Source: Patescibacteria group bacterium (GTDB lineage: Bacteria > Patescibacteriota > Minisyncoccia > Minisyncoccales > CG1-02-41-26). Taken from it: a DNA stretch of 14,590 nt. The stretch is taken from assembly GCA_020148085.1 (NCBI GenBank), contig JAHCRD010000006.1:1-14590 (forward strand), written 5' to 3'. The notes below the pieces were generated by a model, which worked only from the letters and a program-made list of their open reading frames with translations, was not told the origin of the DNA and searched no databases. The translations under genes were made by a program, and so were the position numbers. Positions 1 to 6,713 of the stretch are shown here, piece after piece. Position 1 is the first letter of the stretch, and every line of letters begins with the position of its first letter.

Positions 1-15
1 GTGCTCTTCCGATCT
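1..15. other. Illumina adapter remnant at contig end
   Basis: The first 15 bases, GTGCTCTTCCGATCT, are identical to the 3' end of the Illumina TruSeq read-2 adapter. They replace genomic sequence: read on the minus strand, the PolX frame runs normally into GKG and then becomes E-D-R-K-S, which is what the reverse-complemented adapter encodes. This is technical sequence, not biology. Real DNA probably begins at base 16. Confidence 0.93.
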
Positions 16-701
16 TCCCCCTTTCCCCAGATTTTAACAATGTCTGGCAGAGAACAAAAAAAGTCCATCACCTTTTCTGGACTTTTGGTCACCACTAAAA
101 AATCAACATCACCAATTGTCTCTTTCATTCGCCGAACTGAACCGCAAACACTAATTTCCTCAATTTCTTTCAAACTTCTTAAACTCTCTTCAATTTCTCT
201 GACTTTTGGTAAAATCTCTCCCAAAAGAAATCTTCCTTTGCTTCTTTTCAAAAATTCAATTCCCTGCAGAATATTTTTCTCAGTAGTTTCACCGAAATTT
301 GATAAATTTCTAATTTTACCGGCTCTGGCAGCTTTTTCTAAATCCTTTAAATTTTTAATTTTTAAGAATTTATATAAGTCTCTTACCATTTTGGGACCTA
401 GTCCTTCAACCGAAGTAAGTTCAGCCATATTTACTGGATATTTCTTTTTGTAATCTCGATAATATTTTATTTTGCCAGTTTTTAAGTACTCTACAATTTT
501 GACTGCAATACTTTTACCAACTCCGGGAATTTTCTCTACGGCTCCGACTCCTCCTCTTTTGTAGATTTCTTCAACATCCTCACCAAGAGTTTCTAAAGCT
601 AAAGCTGCTTTTTGATAAGCATAGGGTTTAAAGCTCACCCCTTCCATTTCTAAAAAATCAGCAATTTCATAAAGTATTTTTGCAATGTCCTGATTCTTCA
701 T
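1..701 (-). CDS. polX: DNA polymerase X family, N-terminal part (truncated at contig end)
   Basis: Family-X DNA polymerase, a gap-filling base-excision-repair enzyme. About 228 genuine residues are visible; codons below base 16 are adapter. The order fits the family. An N-terminal helical region (residues 1-50) is followed by helix-hairpin-helix segments at about 57-65 (KIPGVGKSIA) and 97-105 (SVEGLGPKM), then the nucleotidyltransferase motif CGSVRR at 186-191 with the metal-binding pair in GDVDFLV at 197-203. Bacterial PolX proteins usually also carry a C-terminal PHP nuclease domain and total roughly 570 residues; that part is missing. The ATG at 699-701 overlaps the stop of the MFS gene as ATGA, making it the last visible gene of the minus-strand operon. 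Recognition is firm; whether the PHP domain exists cannot be seen. Confidence 0.93.
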   Translation of the reverse strand, partial: MKNQDIAKILYEIADFLEMEGVSFKPYAYQKAALALETLGEDVEEIYKRGGVGAVEKIPGVGKSIAVKIVEYLKTGKIKYYRDYKKKYPVNMAELTSVEGLGPKMVRDLYKFLKIKNLKDLEKAARAGKIRNLSNFGETTEKNILQGIEFLKRSKGRFLLGEILPKVREIEESLRSLKEIEEISVCGSVRRMKETIGDVDFLVVTKSPEKVMDFFCSLPDIVKIWGKGEDRKS

Positions 702-1357
702 TTTTTCTCTCGGTGGAAAATGTCTTTAAGGTGAAAATATAGTCCATGGTCTAAAAGTTTATGGTCAAAAACTCCTCTTATCTCGTTTCTCAAGCCAAAA
801 AGTAAGGCTACTCCAATTAAACCAAAAAATCCTACTGAAATTAAAACCGGGGTAAAACCGAATTTAGTTACTGCCCAGCCACCAACTGCTGCAGCAATTG
901 CAGTGCCCAAACCGATTGAGGTGGCATCCAAACCCCAGTCAGTAGCTTCTCTGCCTCTGTCAATATGGCGAGTGAAAATAGCTGTCCAGCCAGAAAGCGA
1001 CATTGCCAAGCCCAACCCATGAATTCCCTGAAGAATATAAATGTGCAATGGGATTTTAGCAAAAATATATCCAAAGGGAACCAAAGCGGCAATGAAAAGT
1101 CCGGCTACTAAGCTTAAATAATCATCTTTTTCTGAAGGACAAGTATCCAAAAACACCCCAATAGGAATCCTTAACAATGATTTAGTGATCCAGAAAACAG
1201 CTGCTGCAACTCCCACAACAAAAACACTTCCGTTTTGTATTCTTTCAACTACAAAAATGGCAAAAATTGGGTTAATAAACCCCCAACCAGTATAAAAAAC
1301 TAAATCGCTTAGAATTAAATATTTAATAACTTTGTTTGGAGTTAAACGAATCATCAT
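698..1357 (-). CDS. Half-size MFS-like membrane transporter
   Basis: A 219-residue hydrophobic protein resembling the N-terminal half of a major facilitator superfamily transporter. Six membrane segments can be placed at about residues 10-35, 43-68, 81-102, 106-130, 142-165 and 168-190. The loop after the second helix (GVFLDTCPSEKDD) looks like a degenerate MFS motif A (GxxxDR type). The C-terminus is a soluble tail of about 28 residues. Classical MFS proteins have 12 helices and about 400 residues, and no second half follows, since the next gene is polX. It may work as a homodimer or be a diverged single-domain form; the substrate is unknown. The ATG overlaps the yjbQ stop as ATGA; a second ATG follows immediately. 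Confidence 0.75.
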   Translation of the reverse strand: MMIRLTPNKVIKYLILSDLVFYTGWGFINPIFAIFVVERIQNGSVFVVGVAAAVFWITKSLLRIPIGVFLDTCPSEKDDYLSLVAGLFIAALVPFGYIFAKIPLHIYILQGIHGLGLAMSLSGWTAIFTRHIDRGREATDWGLDATSIGLGTAIAAAVGGWAVTKFGFTPVLISVGFFGLIGVALLFGLRNEIRGVFDHKLLDHGLYFHLKDIFHREKK

Positions 1358-1758
1358 TTACCAACTATTTTAACATTAATTTCTCTTTCTCTGGGACGAT
1401 TATCGAAATCCAGAAAAACGAGCTGCTGCCACTGGCCTAAAACCAATTTTCCATCTTCAATTGGCACAGCTAAAAATGGTTTCAATAGAGCGGAGCGAAT
1501 ATGGGCATAGCCATTGCAATCCCCCCACTTTTTACAATGTTCGTAATCCTCTGACATCGGAGCTATTCTTTCCAAAGCTCTTTTTAAATCCTCAATCAAA
1601 CCCTCTTCATACTCAATAGTTGTCAAACCACAAGTTGAACCAGGAGAAGACACCAAACAAATCCCCTCTTTCACTTTTGATTCTTCCACCGCTTCAGAAA
1701 CTTTATCGGTTATATCAATTATATCATTAAAACCTTTTGTTTGGACTTGAAATTTCAT
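1354..1758 (-). CDS. yjbQ: YjbQ / UPF0047 family protein
   Basis: A 134-residue protein of the YjbQ/UPF0047 family (TIGR00149), small beta-rich trimeric proteins. Some members have weak thiamine-phosphate synthase activity, but the true role is unsettled. Family marks are the segment SSPGSTCGLTTIEYEEGL (37-54), the GDCNGYAHIRSALLKP region (79-94) and the C-terminal LGQWQQLVFLDFDNRPRER (107-125), which is almost the textbook family signature. H86 of the NxHAH-type motif is present, but the preceding conserved His position is Y84. Length matches the family. Both ends overlap neighbours by four bases (ATGA), so translational coupling with the flippase gene upstream and the MFS gene downstream is likely. 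No functional link to either is evident. Confidence 0.9.
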   Translation of the reverse strand: MKFQVQTKGFNDIIDITDKVSEAVEESKVKEGICLVSSPGSTCGLTTIEYEEGLIEDLKRALERIAPMSEDYEHCKKWGDCNGYAHIRSALLKPFLAVPIEDGKLVLGQWQQLVFLDFDNRPREREINVKIVGK

Positions 1759-2783
1759 TTTATTTTCCTGAGATTCTCAATGAATCCTAAAATTTTAACT
1801 TCAGCCAAGTCCGCTCCGAATTTGATTAAAAAGACAATTCCTATTAGACACAAAAACAAATCTGCCCCTCTCCAGACCATGCCAAAAATTGTTCCAGTAG
1901 CAAAACCAAGTCCCAAAGTCCCGAAACTGAAAGCTGAAGCTGCTTCCAAACTCCCAAGACCGGCTGGCAAGGGAGCAAGTAAAGCCAAATTGGCAAAACC
2001 ATAAATGGCCAGAACCCTTGGAACCTCAATTCCCTCTTTCAAAAAGAAGATTAAAAGAGCCGCCCTTAAAAAAAGCAAAAAATATCTTAAAAAGCTTAAA
2101 CCAAGGCCTTTCCAGAAAGCTTTTCTCCGAGGCGAGAAAAAGCGAATAACTTCTTTTTCAGTATCAAATATTATTTTGCCATTTGGCGTGTTTTTAATTT
2201 TCTCTTTTTTAATTCCAAAAATCTTCAAAAACCATTCTAAAACACTTTCTCGATTGACAGCTTTGAAATAGAAAAGGAGCATGAGCCCCAGCAATCCTAA
2301 AATTATTAAAGCCACCAACCAAGCCATCGTTGCTGAAGGAAAATAGCCATAAAATAAAAAAGCCAAAATTCCAACTACCAGAAACATCAAAAACAAAGTT
2401 CCATCCAAAATTTTATCAATTACAACTGAGGCAGCACTTTTTTCCCAGCTGAAATTAAATTTTTTCTTGGCAAGATATATCCTGAATGCCTCTCCACCAA
2501 AAAGGGCAACCGGGGTAAGATAACTCATAGCAAAACCTACCGACCACAATTTTCCCAAATCTTTTGCTCTGGTATCCAAGCCCTGAGCCCGCAAAATCAG
2601 TTTCCATCTTAAAATACTGATTGCTGCTATGACGAAAGTTAAAAGGACAATTATTATTCCCTTAACGCTCAAAAATAAAACAAAGGCATCACTCAACTTA
2701 TCCCAGCCAGCTCTTCCCATCACAAAGCCAAAAATGACAACTCCAATCGATAAAGCAATCAAAAATTTTAAGATTTTCTTCAT
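1755..2783 (-). CDS. LPG synthase/flippase-like integral membrane protein (UPF0104/YbhN family)
   Basis: A 342-residue polytopic membrane protein of the lysylphosphatidylglycerol synthase TM-region family (TIGR00374; YbhN, AglD and the MprF membrane part). Characteristic pieces are the N-terminal signal-anchor-like helix (4-24), the segment ILRWKLILRAQGLD (57-70), GGEAFRIYLAKKKF followed by a WEKSAASVVIDKILDG helix (about 101-133), and the C-terminal PLPAGLGSLEAASAF (about 277-291), equivalent to the family PGGLGxxE motif. About eight helices are visible. Related proteins move or modify lipid-linked material in the envelope; the substrate here is unknown. The gene starts 16 bases after the DUF72 stop, without a clear Shine-Dalgarno sequence, and overlaps yjbQ by ATGA. 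Confidence 0.87.
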   Translation of the reverse strand: MKKILKFLIALSIGVVIFGFVMGRAGWDKLSDAFVLFLSVKGIIIVLLTFVIAAISILRWKLILRAQGLDTRAKDLGKLWSVGFAMSYLTPVALFGGEAFRIYLAKKKFNFSWEKSAASVVIDKILDGTLFLMFLVVGILAFLFYGYFPSATMAWLVALIILGLLGLMLLFYFKAVNRESVLEWFLKIFGIKKEKIKNTPNGKIIFDTEKEVIRFFSPRRKAFWKGLGLSFLRYFLLFLRAALLIFFLKEGIEVPRVLAIYGFANLALLAPLPAGLGSLEAASAFSFGTLGLGFATGTIFGMVWRGADLFLCLIGIVFLIKFGADLAEVKILGFIENLRKIK

Positions 2784-2799
2784 TTACTTTAATTTCTTA

Positions 2800-3561
2800 T
2801 TATACCAAAAAATTTAAAAGTTGCTTACCATTTTCAACAGCATATCCTGAAGCATCGTTGTTGAAATAACAATAGACATCTTTTTCTTCTTTCAGCCATT
2901 TTTTAATTTTCTGAGCCAAGTCCCGAAGTTCCTTTTTTGTGTATTTTGATGAGAATAAAGCTTTTGAACCGTGCATTCTGATGTAAATGAAATTAGCAGT
3001 TACAGCTTCAGCTTTTGGGTAACGAGAAGAGTCAGCAATTACCCAAGCAATATTATATTTTTTTAACAAGTTGTAAATTTTTTCCTCACACCAGGATTTA
3101 TGCCGGAATTCAAAAGCGAACCTTAATCGCGAATTTCCACGAATTTGACCACAAATATCACGAATAAACTTTTTTAAGCGTTTGATGTTTTCTGGGGTTG
3201 CTTGAAAAGAAGGTGGGGACTGAAATAAAATAGGCCCTAATTTTTCTTTCAGATTTAGGGCATTTTTTAAAAATATTTTCCAAGGCTCTTTAACTCCTTT
3301 TAATCTTTTAATATGAGTGATAAAGCGACTGGCTTTTATTGCAAATAAAAAATCCTCGGGGGTTTGATTGTACCAATTTTGGTAGGTAGTTGGCCGAGGC
3401 AGATGATAAAAAGAATAATTTACTTCTGTTGTTTTAAAATACTTTGAAAAATATTTAAGTTTATCTTTTGATGACAAATCCTCTGGATAGAAAACCCCCT
3501 CCCAATGCCCATAAACCCACCCCGAAGTTCCAATAAATATTTCTCCTTTTTTACGCTTCAT
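2800..3561 (-). CDS. DUF72 (YecE-like) TIM-barrel protein
   Basis: A 253-residue DUF72 protein. The family signature is clear: IFIGTSGWVYGHWEGVFYP near the N-terminus (8-26), TTEVNYSFYHLPRPTTYQNW (44-63), the FLFAIKASRFITH segment (71-83) with the following H, ILFQSPPSF (about 122-130), AFEFRHKSW (about 154-162), and a C-terminal YIRMHGS plus YCYFNNDASGYAVENG. Length is normal. The fold is a TIM barrel; biochemical function is not established, although members are often found near nucleic-acid repair or Fe-S genes. Its ATG overlaps the HD gene stop (ATGA at 3558-3561), so it is the second gene of the operon starting at 4187. Confidence 0.93.
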   Translation of the reverse strand: MKRKKGEIFIGTSGWVYGHWEGVFYPEDLSSKDKLKYFSKYFKTTEVNYSFYHLPRPTTYQNWYNQTPEDFLFAIKASRFITHIKRLKGVKEPWKIFLKNALNLKEKLGPILFQSPPSFQATPENIKRLKKFIRDICGQIRGNSRLRFAFEFRHKSWCEEKIYNLLKKYNIAWVIADSSRYPKAEAVTANFIYIRMHGSKALFSSKYTKKELRDLAQKIKKWLKEEKDVYCYFNNDASGYAVENGKQLLNFLV

Positions 3562-4187
3562 TTTTTATTTTCCGCCAACTCCTCCTTTTCGATTTCTTTC
3601 AAAAATTCTAAAATTACAGGATCATCAATAACTTCATCAGTATGCTGCCACCAAGGTTTGGTAGGAAATTTATTATCTCTTTTCCAAAGCTCAAAAGCTT
3701 CAAGTAAATTTTCAGCTCTATCCATTTGGCGAACGAACCTTCCTTCTTTTGTAATTCCCTTTTCATACTCTACCCAAAGATCCATAATCTCTTTTCTCAC
3801 CTTCTCAGGTAATTCTTTTATCAGTTTTTCTAAGGACTCTTTTTCTCTTTTAAACTTTTTGGCTTGTCTTTTTTTCTTTTCTTTTTTTGAGAAACGAGGC
3901 CACTTTCTGACGAATTCATATCTTTCTTTCGTGTTCTTTGGTAAAATCCCATCATAAGGAGTAATATCGCCCGCATAAACCTCACAGAGATCATGAACCA
4001 AGACCATTTTAATGGCTTTTTCAATATTTAGTTTCTTTTTCTCTCCTAAAATCCAAGTCATTATTGCCATCCGGAATGTGTGAGCAGCGGTGGTTTCGGG
4101 ATCTTTAACTCCATAAAGCATTACTCCTTTCCTTTTTATTTTCTTTAATTTCCCAACATTGATAAGAAAATTGAGGATATTTTTCAT
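3558..4187 (-). CDS. HD-domain 5'-deoxynucleotidase-like phosphohydrolase (YfbR/HDDC2 type)
   Basis: A 209-residue HD-superfamily hydrolase. The metal ligands are visible: H36 in ETTAAHTFRM, H65-D66 in VLVHDLCEVYAGD, with E69 and D74 nearby, and a late Asp in RQMDRAENLLEAFE. This layout is that of YfbR/HDDC2 5'-deoxyribonucleotidases, which dephosphorylate deoxynucleoside monophosphates. Residues 96-140 form a very Lys/Glu-rich helical insertion. The gene leads the operon and sits just behind a near-consensus promoter (4217-4244); its start codon lacks a Shine-Dalgarno sequence, fitting a short leader. A role in nucleotide-pool control would fit the repair genes nearby, but substrate specificity is inferred from the family only. 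Confidence 0.88.
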   Translation of the reverse strand: MKNILNFLINVGKLKKIKRKGVMLYGVKDPETTAAHTFRMAIMTWILGEKKKLNIEKAIKMVLVHDLCEVYAGDITPYDGILPKNTKERYEFVRKWPRFSKKEKKKRQAKKFKREKESLEKLIKELPEKVRKEIMDLWVEYEKGITKEGRFVRQMDRAENLLEAFELWKRDNKFPTKPWWQHTDEVIDDPVILEFLKEIEKEELAENKK

Positions 4188-4190
4188 ATC

Positions 4191-4212
4191 AAAAAACTAG
4201 GGTTTTACCTAG
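4191..4212 (-). terminator. Short hairpin plus T6, candidate greA terminator
   Basis: On the minus strand CTAGG (4212-4208) pairs with CCTAG (4201-4197) around a six-base loop and is followed by six T (4196-4191). The stem is only 5 bp, so termination would be modest. It lies about 40 bases after the greA stop and just inside the start of the HD-operon transcript. Confidence 0.5.
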
Positions 4213-4216
4213 CTTT

Positions 4217-4244
4217 ATTATATAGAATTCTCAATAAATATCAA
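4217..4244 (-). promoter_or_regulatory. Sigma70-type promoter for the HD-DUF72-flippase-yjbQ-MFS-polX operon
   Basis: The minus strand reads TTGATA (4244-4239), a 16-base spacer, then a perfect TATAAT (4222-4217). Transcription would begin near 4210, about 23 bases before the ATG at 4187. No other equally good promoter is seen down to 701, so this probably drives all six genes. Confidence 0.7.
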
Positions 4245-4251
4245 TTAGCTC

Positions 4252-4728
4252 TCACAAAAATAAGTATTTTATCTTTTTAATTTTATAAGTTGTTTTTATC
4301 GGAGAAGAGACAGTCACTTCCTCCCCTACTTTGTGACCCAAGAGAGCCCTTCCCACTGGGGATTCATTTGAAATTTTACCCAAAGAAGGGTTTGCTTCCA
4401 AGGTTCCAACAATGATAAATTCATCTTCTTGACCATCTACTGATACTTTGACTTGAGCTCCCAAATGGATTTTGTCCCTTTCTTTTCTGGGGGGAGGTTT
4501 GATGAGTTCAAAATTTTTTAAAATATACTCAAGTTCCTCAATTCTTGATTCCAAAAGGTCGATATCTTCTCGGAAAGCAACAAATTCGGCATTTAATTCT
4601 TCCGAATGTAAAACCGAGGGAACACCCTCTTTTGATTTGAGTTTTCTCAATTTTAATAGCTTCCTGTATTCTTTTCCTACGCTCCTCAATCCTTCTTTAG
4701 TTAAATAATATTTCTTAGAATCTGGCAT
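4252..4728 (-). CDS. greA: Transcription elongation factor GreA/GreB family
   Basis: A 158-residue Gre factor, which rescues backtracked RNA polymerase by stimulating transcript cleavage. The N-terminal antiparallel coiled coil spans about residues 8-76; the C-terminal FKBP-like domain has the signature ISNESPVGRALLGHKVGEEV (118-137). Length matches GreA. The loop at the coiled-coil tip, normally GDLSENAEY in GreA, reads LHSEELNAEF (40-49). An acidic pair (E43-E44) can still supply the metal-coordinating carboxylates, but the canonical tip is altered. The gene is divergent from rtcA and has its own promoter (4743-4770) with a leader of only about eight bases. It is followed by the short terminator-like hairpin and the promoter of the next operon. 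Confidence 0.93.
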   Translation of the reverse strand: MPDSKKYYLTKEGLRSVGKEYRKLLKLRKLKSKEGVPSVLHSEELNAEFVAFREDIDLLESRIEELEYILKNFELIKPPPRKERDKIHLGAQVKVSVDGQEDEFIIVGTLEANPSLGKISNESPVGRALLGHKVGEEVTVSSPIKTTYKIKKIKYLFL

Positions 4729-4742
4729 ATTTCTTACATTCC

Positions 4743-4770
4743 ATCATAGCCCTTCTAAATTCATTGTCAA
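4743..4770 (-). promoter_or_regulatory. Consensus sigma70 promoter of greA
   Basis: The minus strand reads TTGACA (4770-4765), a 16-base spacer, then TATGAT (4748-4743). The -35 is perfect and the -10 matches five of six. Initiation near 4736 would leave a leader of about eight bases before the ATG at 4728, hence near-leaderless translation. Confidence 0.72.
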
Positions 4771-4780
4771 TAGATGGAGC

Positions 4781-4801
4781 GGAAGGTAAAATGAAGTAAT
4801 G
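4781..4801 (+). promoter_or_regulatory. rtcA ribosome binding site with two-codon upstream ORF
   Basis: GGAAGG (4781-4786) is an SD-like site. It lies four bases before an ATG at 4791 that opens ATG-AAG-TAA and is immediately followed, with the overlap TAATG, by the rtcA ATG at 4799. For rtcA itself the spacing is 12 bases, longer than usual. The second ATG is chosen because the first reads only Met-Lys-stop. Confidence 0.5.
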
Positions 4802-5821
4802 ATTGAAGTCAACGGGGGTTATCTTGAATCGGGTGGTCAAATATTAAGGACGGCTGTGGCTTTATCGGCAGTCTCTGGCAAACCCTGTCATGTTTTTGCC
4901 ATCCGTAAAGGCAGACCAAAACCAGGATTGATGAGACAACACCTTCTCGGAATTCGAGCCTTACGAGAACTTTATCAAGGAAGATTAGAAGGTGATGAAT
5001 TGGGGTCAGAAGAGATTTGGTTTTACCCAGCTGAAATTAAATCAAAAGATATTCAAGTTAAAATTGAAACAGCTGGCAGTATCACTTTAGTTTTGCAAAC
5101 TTTAATTTTGCCTTGTTTGCAAGCTCCCCGGCCAGTTAAAATTTCTTTCAAAGGAGGAGCAACTGATACTTTCTTTTCTCCCTCCTGTGACTATTTCCGC
5201 TATGTTTTTTTGAAAATTTTAGAGAAGATGGCAGGACAAAAGATTGCTAACATTGAAATAAAAAGAAGAGGATTTTATCCCGAAGGCGGAGCTGAGGTTG
5301 AAGTTCTGGTTTATCCCGTTGCCTTAAAACCAATTTCTTTAACTGAAAGAGGTTCACTTAAAAAAATTACGGTAATTTCTGGAGCTTCAGAATTTTTAAA
5401 AGAGAAAAAGGTGGCAGAAAGACAAGTTGCTGGAGTAAAAGAGGTCTTAGGGAAATTAAAATTACCAATTGACCAGAATTTAGAGTATTACAAGACCCAA
5501 TGTCCAGGAAGTCAGATTAATATTGTTGGAGAATTTGAAAATACAATTATTGGAACAGATAACTTAGGGAAACTTGGTAAATCAGCCGAAGAAGTTGGTA
5601 GAGAAGTTGCTCAAAATTTTTTGGAAGAAGGGAGATCAAATGCCCCGCTAGATAAACATTTAGCTGACCAAATTTTACCTTTTATGGCGCTCGGGCCAGG
5701 TCAATCCAAAGTTTCTGTTTCAGAAATTACAAACCACTGCAAAACCAATATCTGGGTAATTGAGAAATTCATTGATGGCAAGTTTGAAATAAAAGATAAA
5801 TTAATCACTTGGTCTCCTTAA
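4799..5821 (+). CDS. rtcA: RNA 3'-terminal phosphate cyclase
   Basis: A 340-residue RtcA, which uses ATP to convert RNA 3'-phosphate ends to 2',3'-cyclic phosphates through a covalent His-AMP intermediate. The N-terminal signature GGYLESGGQILRTAVALS (6-23) is intact, followed by KGRPKPGLMRQHLLGIRAL (37-55), GGATDTFFSPSCDYF (119-133) and RRGFYPEGGAEVEV (156-169). The nucleophile is H287 in DKHLADQILPFMAL. Length and motifs indicate a complete, active enzyme rather than the eukaryotic RCL1-like inactive branch. It is one of only two real plus-strand genes in the window. No rtcB or archease gene is next to it. Its 3' end overlaps the radical SAM gene tail to tail by 21 bases. Confidence 0.96.
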   Translation: MIEVNGGYLESGGQILRTAVALSAVSGKPCHVFAIRKGRPKPGLMRQHLLGIRALRELYQGRLEGDELGSEEIWFYPAEIKSKDIQVKIETAGSITLVLQTLILPCLQAPRPVKISFKGGATDTFFSPSCDYFRYVFLKILEKMAGQKIANIEIKRRGFYPEGGAEVEVLVYPVALKPISLTERGSLKKITVISGASEFLKEKKVAERQVAGVKEVLGKLKLPIDQNLEYYKTQCPGSQINIVGEFENTIIGTDNLGKLGKSAEEVGREVAQNFLEEGRSNAPLDKHLADQILPFMALGPGQSKVSVSEITNHCKTNIWVIEKFIDGKFEIKDKLITWSP

Positions 5822-6700
5822 ACCGGCTTTTTTAGCGAGCTGGATGGCCTTTTTATACTCATTTGAAGTAATCGGTCGAGAAAGTTCTGGATACCGATGA
5901 GATTGGTAATGCGGGTAGTATTGATTCATAACGTTCAAAAAAGTGTTTTTGGAAATATCTTGAGCTAAAAATTGAAAAATTTTTTCAGAGCCAGCTAAAT
6001 TATTTGGTAAAACCAAGTGACGGACTAAAAGCCCTCTTTGAGCAATGCCATTTTCATTAATTACCAAATCGCCAACTTGGCAATGCATTTCTTTGATGGC
6101 TTTTTTCATGATTTCAAAATATCCTGGGGCGTTAGAATATTTTAAAGCAATTTCATCGTCAGAATATTTAGCATCTGGCATATAAATATCAATTATTCCA
6201 TTTAATAATTTTAAGGTTTCAACGGAATCGTAGGCATTAGTATTGTAAACCAAGGGAATTTTTAAACCCTGGCCTCGTGCAAGAGCCAGGGCTTTTAAAA
6301 TCTGAGGGGCTTGGCAAGTGGGAGTAACAAAATTGATATTGTGACAACCTAATTTTTGAAGCTCTAACATCATTTCAGCTAATCTTTCAAAAGAAATTTC
6401 TTCCCCCAGTCGCAATTGAGAAATTTCATAGTTCTGACAATAAACACAATTTAAATTACAAGAGGTGAAAAAGATTGTTCCTGAACCGTGCGTTCCAACT
6501 AACACTGATTCTTCACCAAAATGAGGATGGAAAGCTGAAACCATTGGGAGATAACCCAGACCACAAACTCCCTTTTCACCTTTAATTCGATTAACCTGAC
6601 ATTTCCTGGGACAAATCTGACAATTTTCCAAAACCTTAAAAAGTTTTTCTATTCTTCGATTAAATTCCTTATCTGAAAGATTTAAATAGCTGGGATACAT
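5801..6700 (-). CDS. PflX-like radical SAM protein (COG1313)
   Basis: A 299-residue radical SAM enzyme of the PflX group (COG1313), related to pyruvate formate-lyase activating enzymes. The Fe-S/SAM motif CNLNCVYC (C81, C85, C88) is intact. It is preceded by a Cys-rich N-terminal region with C27, C30, C34 (CQICPRKC) and C46 in GVCGLG, possibly a second metal site. Further family marks are FVTPTCQAPQIL (about 124-135), PLVYNTNAYDS (149-159), DIYMPDAKYSDDE (171-183) and LLVRHLVLPN (224-233). Members are annotated as putative PFL activators, but no glycyl-radical partner gene is in this window, so the target is unknown. The gene starts 13 bases after the DUF4239-like gene and probably shares its transcript. 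Confidence 0.9.
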   Translation of the reverse strand: MYPSYLNLSDKEFNRRIEKLFKVLENCQICPRKCQVNRIKGEKGVCGLGYLPMVSAFHPHFGEESVLVGTHGSGTIFFTSCNLNCVYCQNYEISQLRLGEEISFERLAEMMLELQKLGCHNINFVTPTCQAPQILKALALARGQGLKIPLVYNTNAYDSVETLKLLNGIIDIYMPDAKYSDDEIALKYSNAPGYFEIMKKAIKEMHCQVGDLVINENGIAQRGLLVRHLVLPNNLAGSEKIFQFLAQDISKNTFLNVMNQYYPHYQSHRYPELSRPITSNEYKKAIQLAKKAGLRRPSD

Positions 6701-6713
6701 TGAAGGAGTTTTT

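Noticed and set aside
1..453. 150-codon plus-strand open frame beginning with GTG
   Set aside because: It begins in adapter sequence and lies antisense to the clear PolX frame; composition is Ser/Phe-rich, as expected of an antisense shadow.
4799..5821. RtcA as evidence for an archaeal origin
   Set aside because: RtcA, endonuclease Q and Mth938-like proteins are common in archaea, but GreA, PolX, sigma70-like promoters and rho-independent terminators point to a bacterium.
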